Shown here piece by piece: positions 53,947-62,885 of a DNA stretch of 64,000 bases. Numbering within the stretch: position 1 is the first letter of the stretch; every line of letters starts with the position of its first letter. The translations under genes and the position numbers were made by a program. The notes under the pieces are model-generated. The model was not told the origin of the DNA and searched no databases. It was given only the letters and a program-made list of their open reading frames with translations. This stretch comes from Oceanobacillus sp. CFH 90083 (GTDB lineage Bacteria; Bacillota; Bacilli; Bacillales; Amphibacillaceae): assembly GCF_009389585.1 (NCBI RefSeq), contig NZ_VIYG01000003.1, forward strand, positions 229,371 to 293,370, given 5' to 3'.

Positions 53947-54308
53947 GCTTTAATTCATGTACTTACATAAGTACGAACAAGTGCAAAGACGCATTATGTT
54001 TATGGGTTTAGAATTTCAATCCACGCACTAATATAAGTACGAACACGACTCCATCCACGTCTTATTTTGTCCTTAACCATTTCAATCCACGCACTAATAT
54101 AAGTACGAACACTACTCCATCCACGTCTTATTTTGTCCTTAACCATTTCAATCCACGCACTAATATAAGTACGAACAAAGGATTGTCAGAAATTGCTCTG
54201 TTTGTTTTTGATTTCAATCCACGCACTAATATAAGTACGAACACTGCTCCATCCACGTCTTATTTTGTCCTTAACCATTTCAATCCACGCACTAATATAA
54301 GTACGAAC
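53947..54308 (-). CRISPR. CRISPR array 3, type I-C, 6 repeats including a degenerate end copy
   Basis: Repeats of 32 bp begin ATTTCAATCCACGCACT and end AATATAAGTACGAAC, one base different from array 2 (a G-U pair keeps the stem). The copy at 53947 is degenerate. All spacers are 34 bp, and three of the five (54045, 54111 and 54243) are near-identical, differing only in their third and fourth bases. Reading is on the minus strand. Confidence 0.96.
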
Positions 54309-54480
54309 AGCGTACGCTCTAAAGCCTTATACAATAAGACTTCAAAATCAAAAAAGTGCTAACCTATTTCTGGTTGGCGATATTTCACACATTTTCTGCA
54401 GAAAAACTCTCTAAACGCTTATAAATAAAACGGTGCTAACTTCCTTAGTAATTTATGTTCGCTTAGGGTTAGCACATAAT
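54309..54480 (-). promoter_or_regulatory. Leader of CRISPR array 3
   Basis: This leader is more diverged than the other two. It keeps the AGCG start after the last repeat, AAAAGTGCTAACC, the run TTAGTAATTTATGTTCGC and the inverted repeat GGTGCTAAC (54432-54440) with GTTAGCAC (54468-54475). Confidence 0.7.
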
Positions 54481-54880
54481 TAAAAATGAAAACCTTTTCC
54501 AATATAAAACCATAAAGTTTCACACCTTAAAATAAACTAAGATAGAAACAACTTTTAATCGCGGAAAATAAGATAATTCTACTTTATCATAAATAAATAT
54601 AAATGATAAATAAACTCCACCGTCATTTCTTTTTCCGTGAAAGCAGATTATAAATGGATTTCTCTATTTAAATCAAATAAATGATATAAAAGAAGGGTCG
54701 GATGTAGTTTAAATTTTGTTTAAAAATAGAACCAGTTTATTCTTTTTATTTACGGAATTGCTATGATTGTTTATAGAGAGGATTCCTTTTGATGTATTTT
54801 ATTTAAAGCAGGGAATAAGAAAATAATAGAAGGTTTAGCAGTTATAAATAAAAAAGTCAATGGATTATGGGGGTGTAAAA
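54481..54880. other. AT-rich region upstream of the two-component system, no gene seen
   Basis: This 400-bp stretch holds a few weak inverted repeats (for example TTTATCAT and ATGATAAA near 54585) and the direct repeat TTTAAA around 54710. It probably contains the promoter for the response regulator. I see no gene or clear promoter boxes. Confidence 0.4.
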
Positions 54881-55549
54881 ATGGCGCAAATATTATACAT
54901 CGAAGACGAAAAAGAAATTGGGCAATGGGTAACAGAGGACTTAACAGGAAGAGGGCATGAAGTAAATTGGTTAACATCAGGAGTCGAACTGGAAAAGCAT
55001 ATCAGCAACATCGATCTTGCCATTTTAGATATTATGCTGCCGGGACTTGATGGTTTCTCAATCGGAAAGCGAATAAAAAAAGCGAATCAAGACACACCAA
55101 TTATTATGTTATCTGCGCGCTCGGCAGTGGAGGACAAGCTGGAGGGGTTAAGCTTTGCGGATGATTACGTTACAAAACCATTCCACCCTGATGAATTAGC
55201 AGCACGTGTGGATGCGTTGCTCCGCCGTTTTCAAAAGGAAGAGGATGCACTTGAAATCGGTCATCTGCAAATAGATATGAAATCGCTAATTATTATCAAT
55301 AAACATACAGAGGAAGAAATTTTACTGACAGGGAAGCAGTTTCAACTATTTCAATACTTCCTCCGCCACCTGAATCAAATTTTAACGAAAGAGCAGCTTT
55401 ATGAAGGTGTGTGGGGAGAGCAGTTTATGGATGGGGATAAAACGTTGATGGTGCATATCCGGTATTTGCGTGAGAAAATTGAAGAAAATCCAGCAAAACC
55501 GGTGATTATTGAAACGATTCGCGGAATCGGATATCGGGTGAAAAAATGA
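54881..55549 (+). CDS. OmpR/PhoB family response regulator
   Basis: The 222-residue regulator has a receiver domain with YIEDEKEI, phospho-acceptor D50 (LAILDIMLPG) and VTKPFHPDE, followed by a winged-helix domain (LTGKQFQLFQYFLRH, then ETIRGIGYRVKK). I chose the ATG at 54881 (MAQILYIEDE), 5-6 bases after GGGGGTG. It overlaps the kinase gene by 4 bases (ATGA). The kinase and, further on, an ABC exporter of the bacitracin/lantibiotic type suggest a cell-envelope or peptide-stress response. Confidence 0.93.
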   Translation: MAQILYIEDEKEIGQWVTEDLTGRGHEVNWLTSGVELEKHISNIDLAILDIMLPGLDGFSIGKRIKKANQDTPIIMLSARSAVEDKLEGLSFADDYVTKPFHPDELAARVDALLRRFQKEEDALEIGHLQIDMKSLIIINKHTEEEILLTGKQFQLFQYFLRHLNQILTKEQLYEGVWGEQFMDGDKTLMVHIRYLREKIEENPAKPVIIETIRGIGYRVKK

Positions 55550-56913
55550 AACGATTTTTAAAATCTTTATTAGCAAAATATATATTGATTATTCTGATTG
55601 CTATTTTTTTAATACAAGCGGCCTATTTCATCATCATTTTTGTTTTCTTTAATTTAATGGAGGATACAGATTCACCGGAGGATGGACAAAATTCATTTAC
55701 AGAAATAGAAGCAGAATGGCATCGGGAAGCTCATCAAGTAATAACGAAAGACGATATTAAACACTTATTTGAGGAGTGGCAAGAGGTTTATCCGGATGCA
55801 TCTATGTTTCGAGTGAATGGAGACGGTGTTTTGGATGTACAAAGCAATCTTCAGGAAAATTTACCCGATAAATGGGATGTCACTTACACTGCACAATTTT
55901 TAAAAAGTCATTATGAGGGTGATCCATTTACGGTTGTTGCTTTTACAGGGGAACATGAGGAAGATGGCTTCATTGTTTTTCAGCTTCCTCGGGAAGTAAT
56001 GCAGCCATACGGCCAACGGCTTTTTAATCAATATAGCTGGGCTATTATAATGCTGACGATGGGCATTGTATTATTGTTTATTCTTCTTTCCTTATGGTTT
56101 TTCAGAGGAATTCGTAAGCGACTTGTCCACTTGCAAGAAGCCATGGAAATTCGAGATATCGATGGAATGCCGATTCTTATTGAAGAGAAGAAGCAGGATG
56201 AAATCGGCGATTTAGAAAAGTCCTTTAATCGAATGGTACAGGAATTAAGAGAAAGCAGAGAGCGTGAACAAGAAGAGGAACAGCTGCGCAAAGAGCTGAT
56301 TGCCAATTTATCGCATGATTTACGTACGCCTTTAACCAAAATAAATGCACAAGCCTACGCATTACAGAAAATGGATTTGCCAATAGAGGCAAAGCATTCT
56401 CTTAAACTGACGTCAGCATCCATTGAAGACGTGGATAAATTAATCGAAAATCTCATGTCTTATACGTTGTTGATGGCGAGTAAGTATAAGAAGGATTTAA
56501 AAGAAATAGATATGTCACGATTCCTCCGTCAATATCTGGCAGCCTGGTATCCAGTTTTTGAGAAGGAAGGATTTACGGTTGATGTTGACATAGTACCTTT
56601 TGAACAAAATACGTGGAAAGTAGATTCATTATGGCTCAGCCGGATTTTAGATAATCTCCTTCAAAATGTTCTGCGTCATGCGGCAGATGGAAAATATATT
56701 GCGGTGCGTACAGAATCATCAGAGCTGAATGATGCCATTGTGGTTATAGATAAAGGAAAGGGCATGCAGGTGGATACCGAGCAAAAAGGTGCAGGAATCG
56801 GACTTTCTATTGTTGATATGATGGTAAAGGGAATGCATCTGGATTGGGAGATTGATTCGACAGAACAGGGAACGACGATAAAAATTATCAGAGAAAAAAG
56901 AGCGGGCAATTAG
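55546..56913 (+). CDS. Sensor histidine kinase
   Basis: The 455-residue kinase has two membrane helices (about 10-35 and 160-185) framing a 120-residue extracellular sensor. It then has a HAMP region, a HisKA domain with H257 (LSHDLRTPLTK) and an HATPase domain (LLQNVLRHAADG, DKGKGM, GAGIGLSIVDMM). It signals to the adjacent OmpR-type regulator. The stimulus is unknown. The extracellular domain is large, so this is not the short BceS type that senses through its transporter. Confidence 0.92.
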   Translation: MKRFLKSLLAKYILIILIAIFLIQAAYFIIIFVFFNLMEDTDSPEDGQNSFTEIEAEWHREAHQVITKDDIKHLFEEWQEVYPDASMFRVNGDGVLDVQSNLQENLPDKWDVTYTAQFLKSHYEGDPFTVVAFTGEHEEDGFIVFQLPREVMQPYGQRLFNQYSWAIIMLTMGIVLLFILLSLWFFRGIRKRLVHLQEAMEIRDIDGMPILIEEKKQDEIGDLEKSFNRMVQELRESREREQEEEQLRKELIANLSHDLRTPLTKINAQAYALQKMDLPIEAKHSLKLTSASIEDVDKLIENLMSYTLLMASKYKKDLKEIDMSRFLRQYLAAWYPVFEKEGFTVDVDIVPFEQNTWKVDSLWLSRILDNLLQNVLRHAADGKYIAVRTESSELNDAIVVIDKGKGMQVDTEQKGAGIGLSIVDMMVKGMHLDWEIDSTEQGTTIKIIREKRAGN

Positions 56914-56958
56914 TTCCTTTGTTTTGAGCAAAGCAATCTTCTACAGGGAGGAGTCTCA

Positions 56959-57401
56959 ATGACAAGTATTTATACGTATTGGGGAAATGGAAAAGTAAAA
57001 TTGACTTGGATACAGGATAGTGAATTGCCTGAAAGAGAGCTTATAGCAAATGCACATGGTCTATGCTTTAAAAAGGATAAGCTGCTCTTAGTCAGTTTAA
57101 ATAACAGGGGATGGGATATACCTGGAGGTCATATGGAGAAAGAGGAAGTACCTGAGGAGTGTTTTAAACGTGAGGCATATGAAGAGGGCTATGTTACAGG
57201 TATATGTTCTCTTTTAGGTTCTATTCAAGTAGATCATAGCGAAAATCTGGAAGGACGCTATCCTAAGGTTGGTTATCAGGTGTTTTAACATATGAACGTT
57301 CAGCAAATATATACATTTAAAGCTGCTCATGAATCGAAAGAAAGTGGGTTGACCCGGAAAAAGTGAAAAAATATAAAACTGATTGGAATTTGCTTTACTA
57401 G
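56959..57401 (+). pseudogene. Nudix hydrolase, interrupted by a stop codon and a frameshift
   Basis: The open part (56959-57288, 109 codons) contains the Nudix box start WDIPGGHMEKEEVPEECFKREAYEEGYV, given only as the landmark at residues 51-78, and ends at VGYQVF with a TAA. Beyond it the same frame continues MNVQQIYTFKAAHESK. Then a shift near 57343 restores KWVDPEKVKKYKTDWNLLY to a TAG at 57399-57401, a natural C-terminus for such proteins. The gene therefore carries a premature stop and a frameshift and is probably inactive. It lies between the two-component genes and the ECF pair. Confidence 0.7.
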
Positions 57402-57492
57402 CGCATTTTTGATTGTGCTGTAAACATTGACAAATAATTGATTATTGGCTAAAAAGATTTGTATGCTCTGACCCTTAAGTAAATGAAAGCAA

Positions 57493-57537
57493 AAAAGCAG
57501 TGACATTTCTTTTCTATCATGAAATGTCACTGCTTTT
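57493..57537 (-). terminator. Terminator of the ECF sigma/anti-sigma operon
   Basis: A perfect 17-bp stem (57493-57509 with 57521-57537, 11-base loop) lies 30 bp past the minus-strand stop codon and is followed by T residues. Confidence 0.85.
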
Positions 57538-57567
57538 AACGAGGTACAGAATATTTACACAGCAGGT

Positions 57568-58656
57568 TTAGTTCGGTATTTCCACTTTAAAAGATTCAAA
57601 TTCAACATCCTCTAAAGAACCTCCTCTAAATTCGAGCGCTTTTTCTACCCCGTTTTCATCAATTTCTACGCCCCCACCATCTGTTGGAAGGGCTGTATAA
57701 GGAGTAATGGTCAGCTCGGTAACATTAGAGCCGATTGGGTCAAATTGTTTTTTACTCGTAAATACCAACCTATTGTCAACGAGTTCTCCCGTTCCTCCTC
57801 CTGAATAACTGGTAATTTCGTTTCCGTCTTGGTCAAACATCCGGAATTCAATATCACCACCACGGCTTAGTTCAAAATCTGTTCCTGCTTCAGAGCTTTC
57901 ATAGGATACGCTAACTCCAGTTTCACTTAACGTTAATTCCGTAACAGTAAGATCGATTCCGTCTACACTTTGCGAATGCTCAATTGGAATGGTGCGAATA
58001 TCTGTAATCTTTTCTATAGGTGTGGAGAAGTACCAGGTCTCCTCTTCTCCGCCATGTAAAATTAGCCCCAATTCAAAGCTATCCGGCATTTCTTCTGTTA
58101 CATTAATTTCTTGAATAGCAGTCCGGGTTGTTGCTGATTGAATATCTTCTCTGTAAGATCCTGAACCCATACTCGGTGATTCACCATTAATGGTAAAATC
58201 CATACCAGCACCAAAATAATGCTCTCCAAGTTGTTTTTCTGATTCAATGATATAACCAATGGTAATATTATTTTGATCATACAGGATTTCATCCAATGTT
58301 ACAGATATGCCGTCAATTGTCTGTGTTTCTCCAATTTGACTTGTTAAACCTTGTTTTTGAGCCTTTTCTAATCCAATCAGATCAGAATTTCCAAATACTG
58401 AACCGATAATAGGAATCTGGGACAAGCTGCTTGCTAGAGCTGGAGAATAGTAAGATGAACCAACTAATATGACAAAAACCACTGCCACACTACCAAAAGC
58501 GTAGAATACTTTTCGTTTCACCTTGTTTATTCGATTAAGCTGGCGATGTATATTCCCTTTACTGCGTTGTTTTTCCGCTTGTTCCATCCCTGTTTGAATA
58601 GCTGAACGCACTTGCTCTTCTGGAAAGGGGTCTGAGTGCTCATATCGTTTTTTCAT
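57568..58656 (-). CDS. DUF4179-type membrane anti-sigma factor
   Basis: The 362-residue protein has a cytoplasmic N-terminus with EEQVRSAIQTGMEQAEKQ, one membrane helix at about 50-70 (FYAFGSVAVVFVILVGSSYY) and a large extracellular beta-rich part containing GSVFGNSDLIGLEKAQKQGL and repeated TLDEILYD/TVTELTLS-like segments. DUF4179 proteins are encoded with ECF sigma factors and hold them inactive at the membrane. The gene overlaps the sigma gene by 17 bp. The signal is unknown. Confidence 0.82.
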   Translation of the reverse strand: MKKRYEHSDPFPEEQVRSAIQTGMEQAEKQRSKGNIHRQLNRINKVKRKVFYAFGSVAVVFVILVGSSYYSPALASSLSQIPIIGSVFGNSDLIGLEKAQKQGLTSQIGETQTIDGISVTLDEILYDQNNITIGYIIESEKQLGEHYFGAGMDFTINGESPSMGSGSYREDIQSATTRTAIQEINVTEEMPDSFELGLILHGGEEETWYFSTPIEKITDIRTIPIEHSQSVDGIDLTVTELTLSETGVSVSYESSEAGTDFELSRGGDIEFRMFDQDGNEITSYSGGGTGELVDNRLVFTSKKQFDPIGSNVTELTITPYTALPTDGGGVEIDENGVEKALEFRGGSLEDVEFESFKVEIPN

Positions 58657-59182
58657 TTAACTTATAACTCCTTTCTATTTCAATTCTCAATTTTTTCTTT
58701 GCTCGACGTAAATACGTTTTAATCGTTCCAACAGGCTTTTCCATAATTTCAGCAATATCCTGAATTGGGAGATCATGATAGTAAAATAAAATGATAGAGG
58801 TCTGATAGGATGCTTTCAGCTTGGATAATGCTTCACTTAGGTGAAATGACTCTACCTCCTGATCCTGCTTGCTTTCTAACTGAATTAACAATTCATTTTC
58901 CTCATAAGGAATAATTTGTTTTCGAGCTTTTAAAAGTCGGTAGCATTCGCGTATCAGGATTCTAAATAACCAGGTTGAGAAATACTCCGGATGCTGTAGT
59001 TGATTAATGGATAGAAATGCTTTACATGATGTTTCTTGAATGGCGTCCAGCGCATCTTGCTTGTTGTCAACATAAGAGAGCGCCTTGTAATACATCATTT
59101 GCTCTTCCAGAAAAAGCAGTTCTTCAAAAGCTGCAGCATCTCCATTGATGGCTTTTGTTACGGTATGTATATCGTGCTTCAC
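58640..59182 (-). CDS. ECF RNA polymerase sigma factor
   Basis: The 180-residue sigma factor has region 2 (YYKALSYVDNKQDALDAIQE, WLFRILIRECYRLLK) and region 4 (LSKLKASYQTSIILFYYHDL, IAEIMEKPVGTIKTYLRRAK). I chose the GTG at 59182 because AAAGGAGG lies about 10 bases upstream. It is partnered by the overlapping anti-sigma gene and diverges from the ABC exporter genes, which could be under its control. The B. subtilis factor of similar build is SigV-like, but the exact group is uncertain. Confidence 0.9.
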   Translation of the reverse strand: MKHDIHTVTKAINGDAAAFEELLFLEEQMMYYKALSYVDNKQDALDAIQETSCKAFLSINQLQHPEYFSTWLFRILIRECYRLLKARKQIIPYEENELLIQLESKQDQEVESFHLSEALSKLKASYQTSIILFYYHDLPIQDIAEIMEKPVGTIKTYLRRAKKKLRIEIERSYKLNEKTI

Positions 59183-59371
59183 TATATAATTCCTCCTTTC
59201 ATGTATTAGAGTCATTTCGTGATATAAAAAGTTTCACTTTCTTTCTTTTTCTTAAAATATTTTTCGATTTTTATTTATGCTGGCATAGCCTGCAGCTTTT
59301 TAACCAAATTTTAACCAAAGCCGATACTTCATTTTAACCTCGTCCCTCTATCCTTGAAAGTAGAGGTGATA

Positions 59372-60286
59372 ATGATGGAATATATCGTAGAAACGAAGCA
59401 TCTAACAAAATCATTTGGAAAAGAAAAAGCAGTATCAAATTTGGAAATGAAGATACCTAAGGGAGAAATCTATGGCTTCCTTGGTCCGAATGGAGCAGGT
59501 AAAACCACAACAATCCGCATGCTGTTAGGGTTAATGCGGCCGACTTCCGGCTCTGTTCAACTATTTGGAAAAGATATGAAAAACAGTCGGATAGAAATTT
59601 TAAAAAATGTCGGATCGCTGGTAGAAAACCCTTCCTATTATCCGCATTTAACTGCTAGGGAAAATTTAGAAGCAAGCAGAAAAATTCTTAACGTACCAAA
59701 GAAAAGAATCGATGAAGTGCTTAAACAGGTTCGCCTGCACGGGGTTGCTAATAAAAAGGTAAAAGGATTTTCGCTGGGAATGAAGCAGCGGCTCGGGATT
59801 GCTGCTGCTATGCTGCATCAGCCGGAGCTGCTGATTTTGGATGAGCCTACAAATGGTTTGGATCCCTCGGGCATTATTGAAATGCGTCAGCTGATTCAAA
59901 GTCTGCCGGAAGAATATGGCATGACGGTGCTGATATCCAGTCATTTATTATCTGAGATTGATCAGATGGCTACCAGAGTAGGGGTTGTATCTAAAGGAAA
60001 AATGATTTTTCAGGATTCGATTGAGACGATGCGTAAATTTGCGCAAGCTTCCATTCAGGTACGGGTGAATGATAATGAAGCAGCGTGGCGTTCTCTGCTT
60101 GCCAATGGACAAAAAGCAGACATAGGGGAAGAAAGTGTTACCTTGCAGGCAGAAGATGACGAGCAGGTAGCAGGTTCCATTCAGTATCTTGTCCAGCAGG
60201 GTTTTTCTATTTATCGGGTACAGGAGGAAAAACGGTCTTTAGAGAATATTTTCTTGGAGATGACAAGAGAGGAGCAGGCAGGATGA
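59372..60286 (+). CDS. ABC transporter ATP-binding protein, BcrA/lantibiotic-immunity type
   Basis: The 304-residue ATPase has Walker A (GPNGAGKTTTIRML), a Q-loop region, the signature FSLGMKQRLGIA, Walker B with LLILDEPTNGLDPSG and the H-loop SSHLLSEID. The C-terminal extension resembles BcrA-type exporters. Start is ATG at 59372 or 59375, after GAGGTGAT. Its stop overlaps the first permease by 4 bases. With the two permeases it would form a BcrAB/NukFEG-like pump that removes membrane-active peptides such as bacitracin or lantibiotics. Confidence 0.92.
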   Translation: MMEYIVETKHLTKSFGKEKAVSNLEMKIPKGEIYGFLGPNGAGKTTTIRMLLGLMRPTSGSVQLFGKDMKNSRIEILKNVGSLVENPSYYPHLTARENLEASRKILNVPKKRIDEVLKQVRLHGVANKKVKGFSLGMKQRLGIAAAMLHQPELLILDEPTNGLDPSGIIEMRQLIQSLPEEYGMTVLISSHLLSEIDQMATRVGVVSKGKMIFQDSIETMRKFAQASIQVRVNDNEAAWRSLLANGQKADIGEESVTLQAEDDEQVAGSIQYLVQQGFSIYRVQEEKRSLENIFLEMTREEQAG

Positions 60287-60993
60287 TCCTTTCACTGGTG
60301 AAGGCGGATTTTTTAAAGATAAAACGTAAAGGAATGTGGCTGTTATGTCTGACCGGTCCTTTTGGTGTAGTGGCATTACAGATGGTGAATTACGGGGTGA
60401 GAAAAGATTATTTGTTTGAACAGATGGATGATCGCTGGCTTTATTATATTTTGAATATCAATTCATTTACGCCGCTTGCCATTGTTTTGGGGATTGTGAT
60501 TTTGACATCCTTTATGGCAAGTATTGAGGATGAAACAAATGCCTGGAAGCAGTTAGTTGCTTTACCTGTTTCCAAACGGGCAGTCTATCTATCTAAATTT
60601 ACGGTAGTCAGCTGTGTCTTATTTTTATCCTCTGTCCACTTATTCCTTTTTATGTCCGGGTACGGGCTGACGTTGGGATTAGGAACGGATATTCCATACT
60701 TGCGGTTAATGGAGTACAGTTTCTTTCCTTTCCTTGCTGCACTTCCCGTCCTGGCATTACAGCTTTGGGTAGCTACTGTCAGTAAGAATCAGGCCATCCC
60801 TGTCACATTAGGGGTAATAGGAGTTATTTTAGCATACTCTGCATCACTTCTGCCCGATTGGGTGATTTGGAAATGGCCTGCATTATCTAATGATTGGGAC
60901 CATTCATATATAAATGCTCTGTTAGGCATTGGGTTTGGATTATTGCTGTATTTGCTGGGGATGATTGATTTTAAAAGAAGGGACGTTAAATAA
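60283..60993 (+). CDS. ABC-2 type permease, lantibiotic-immunity-like, first subunit
   Basis: The 236-residue protein has six membrane helices and the family features LVKADFLKIKRKGMWLL at the N-terminus and DETNAWKQLVALPVSKRAVYLSKF in the middle, given only as landmarks. It pairs with the next gene and the upstream ATPase. This matches the MutE/EpiE or BcrB-type permeases. The substrate is not evident. Confidence 0.85.
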   Translation: MILSLVKADFLKIKRKGMWLLCLTGPFGVVALQMVNYGVRKDYLFEQMDDRWLYYILNINSFTPLAIVLGIVILTSFMASIEDETNAWKQLVALPVSKRAVYLSKFTVVSCVLFLSSVHLFLFMSGYGLTLGLGTDIPYLRLMEYSFFPFLAALPVLALQLWVATVSKNQAIPVTLGVIGVILAYSASLLPDWVIWKWPALSNDWDHSYINALLGIGFGLLLYLLGMIDFKRRDVK

Positions 60994-61722
60994 ATGTTTT
61001 CCGTGATAAATTCTGAGTGGTTTAAGCTGCGAAAATCAAAAGTACTATTTCTTCTATTAGTGGCACCACTGGTTGGATTATTTATTGGGTTAGCCAATTC
61101 ATTCATCGAAATAGAAGGAATCAATGCGTGGTATGAAAAGTTGATAATGATGAATTTTACGTATGCTACCTTATTCCTGCCATTGATTTCAGGGGTCTTT
61201 GCCGGTGTGATTTGCCGGTACGAACATCAGGAGGGGGGCTGGAAGCAGCTGCTGGCACTGCCTGTAACAAGAGGCAAGGTCTTTCTTTCTAAATATCTGG
61301 TGCTGATTCTTCTGATGCTTGCCATGCAATTAATGTATCTGGTTTCTATTTATTTAGTGGGTATGATAGAAGGGATTACAGATCCTTTTCCAATGGATAT
61401 TGTTTGGAAATCTATTTTAGGCGGCTGGGTGGCAACATTACCGTTAATTGCTTTACAGTTATGGGTCTCCATTGCATTTAAAAGCTTTGCAGCCCCGTTT
61501 GCAATAAATGTTATCTTTACATTGCCGACGATTTTAGTCATTAATTCAGAACGGTTTGGACCTTATTACCCTTGGGGACAGCCATTTTTAATGATGAATA
61601 TTAGCGGAAGTACAGAAGATGTCTTTTTTGTCCCCTGGGATCAAATACTAATGGTTATTGGCGGCAGTTTTCTATTGTTTTTCATTGGAGGATATCTTTA
61701 TTTCCAAAGGAAAGCGGTGTAA
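60994..61722 (+). CDS. ABC-2 type permease, lantibiotic-immunity-like, second subunit
   Basis: The 242-residue protein also has six membrane helices. Its layout parallels its neighbour: SEWFKLRKSKVLFLL at the start and GGWKQLLALPVTRGKVFLSK in the loop. It starts directly at the end of the previous gene (TAAATG). The pair probably forms a heterodimeric channel, and a short hairpin terminator follows. Confidence 0.85.
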   Translation: MFSVINSEWFKLRKSKVLFLLLVAPLVGLFIGLANSFIEIEGINAWYEKLIMMNFTYATLFLPLISGVFAGVICRYEHQEGGWKQLLALPVTRGKVFLSKYLVLILLMLAMQLMYLVSIYLVGMIEGITDPFPMDIVWKSILGGWVATLPLIALQLWVSIAFKSFAAPFAINVIFTLPTILVINSERFGPYYPWGQPFLMMNISGSTEDVFFVPWDQILMVIGGSFLLFFIGGYLYFQRKAV

Positions 61723-61735
61723 TAGGAAGGAATAC

Positions 61736-61768
61736 AAAAGGAATGGCGGTCGTCTGCTGTTCCTTTTT
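61736..61768 (+). terminator. Terminator of the ABC exporter operon
   Basis: An 8-bp stem AAAAGGAA/TTCCTTTT (61736-61743 with 61760-61767) ends in a T-run, 14 bp past the stop codon. Confidence 0.6.
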
Positions 61769-61813
61769 CCATTATAATAGAAGATAAAGTTTTACAAGAG
61801 AGGATATCTTAAA

Positions 61814-62794
61814 GTGCGAAACAGGTTTATTTATTGTGATACATTCGGTAATCCCGACGAAGTATTAAAGATAAAAGAACAAGAAATCGATCCCCCTGAA
61901 GCAGGAGAAGTGCTCGTACGCATGTTAGCGAGACCAATTAATCCATCTGATTTGATTCCGGTTAGAGGAAGTTATGCTCACAGAATTTCTCTGCCCTATA
62001 TTCCAGGCTATGAAGGTGTTGGAATTGTAGAGGGTGTTGGAGCTAATGTCAGTGCAGAGCTTATTGGCAAGCGTGTTTTACCGTTACGAGGTGAGGGAAC
62101 ATGGCAGGATTTTGTCAGGGCGCCGGCTAAATTTTCTGTCCCTGTGCCGGAGACTATTGATCATACAAATGCAGCACAACTATATATTAATCCTGTGACA
62201 GCATGGGTGACTTTAACAGAAGTATTGCGGCTCCAGCCGGACAGTGTACTGTTAGTTAACGCCTGTGGTTCAGCGATAGGGCAATTGTATGCGCAGTTTG
62301 CAAGAATTTTAAATTTACGTTTGATTGCAGTTACGAGAAATAGTAAACATACACAGAAGCTTTTAAATTATGGAGCTTTTGAAGTGGTGGATACATCAAG
62401 CCAGCCCCTTTTTGAAGCTGTTATGGAAAAAACAAATGGAAAAGGAGCAGATGCAGCCATTGATTCATTGGGAGGGAGTGCTGGTTCTGACTTAGCTGGC
62501 TGTTTGCGCAGTCAGGGACATTTTTTGAGTATCGGCTTATTGTCTGGAGAACAAATGGATTGGGGAGCTTTTGCAGATAAAGTGAAAATGAATATTTTTC
62601 ATTTGAGGCATTGGAATAGGAAGGCAGATCAGGAAAAATGGCAGGGAACCTTTCAGCAAATCATAAAGCTTGTGGAAAAGAATGAGCTGATACTTAGCTC
62701 TGAGAAAGCAGAATATGAATTAGCAGATATAAAACAGGCGCTTAATTCCGTTGCTGACAGCAGAACAGGAAAAGTGATTTTATCCAGCAGTTGA
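61814..62794 (+). CDS. MDR-family oxidoreductase (quinone/enoyl reductase-like)
   Basis: The 326-residue protein belongs to the medium-chain dehydrogenase/reductase superfamily. It has a GroES-like N-terminal half (RPINPSDLIPVRGSYAHR, PYIPGYEGVGIVE) and a nucleotide-binding half with VNACGSAIGQLYAQFAR. The zinc cysteines are absent, so it is closer to quinone oxidoreductases or 2-enoyl thioester reductases than to alcohol dehydrogenases. Start is GTG after AGAGGAT. The AraC-type gene follows on the same strand. Confidence 0.87.
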   Translation: MRNRFIYCDTFGNPDEVLKIKEQEIDPPEAGEVLVRMLARPINPSDLIPVRGSYAHRISLPYIPGYEGVGIVEGVGANVSAELIGKRVLPLRGEGTWQDFVRAPAKFSVPVPETIDHTNAAQLYINPVTAWVTLTEVLRLQPDSVLLVNACGSAIGQLYAQFARILNLRLIAVTRNSKHTQKLLNYGAFEVVDTSSQPLFEAVMEKTNGKGADAAIDSLGGSAGSDLAGCLRSQGHFLSIGLLSGEQMDWGAFADKVKMNIFHLRHWNRKADQEKWQGTFQQIIKLVEKNELILSSEKAEYELADIKQALNSVADSRTGKVILSSS

Positions 62795-62885
62795 TAATTT
62801 GTGACCGATAAAGCCCGTTTATTTTTTGTCGAGTAATTTATTTCAGCAGCTTCTATACTTGAATCAATGGAAGGAGGAGAAGGAA

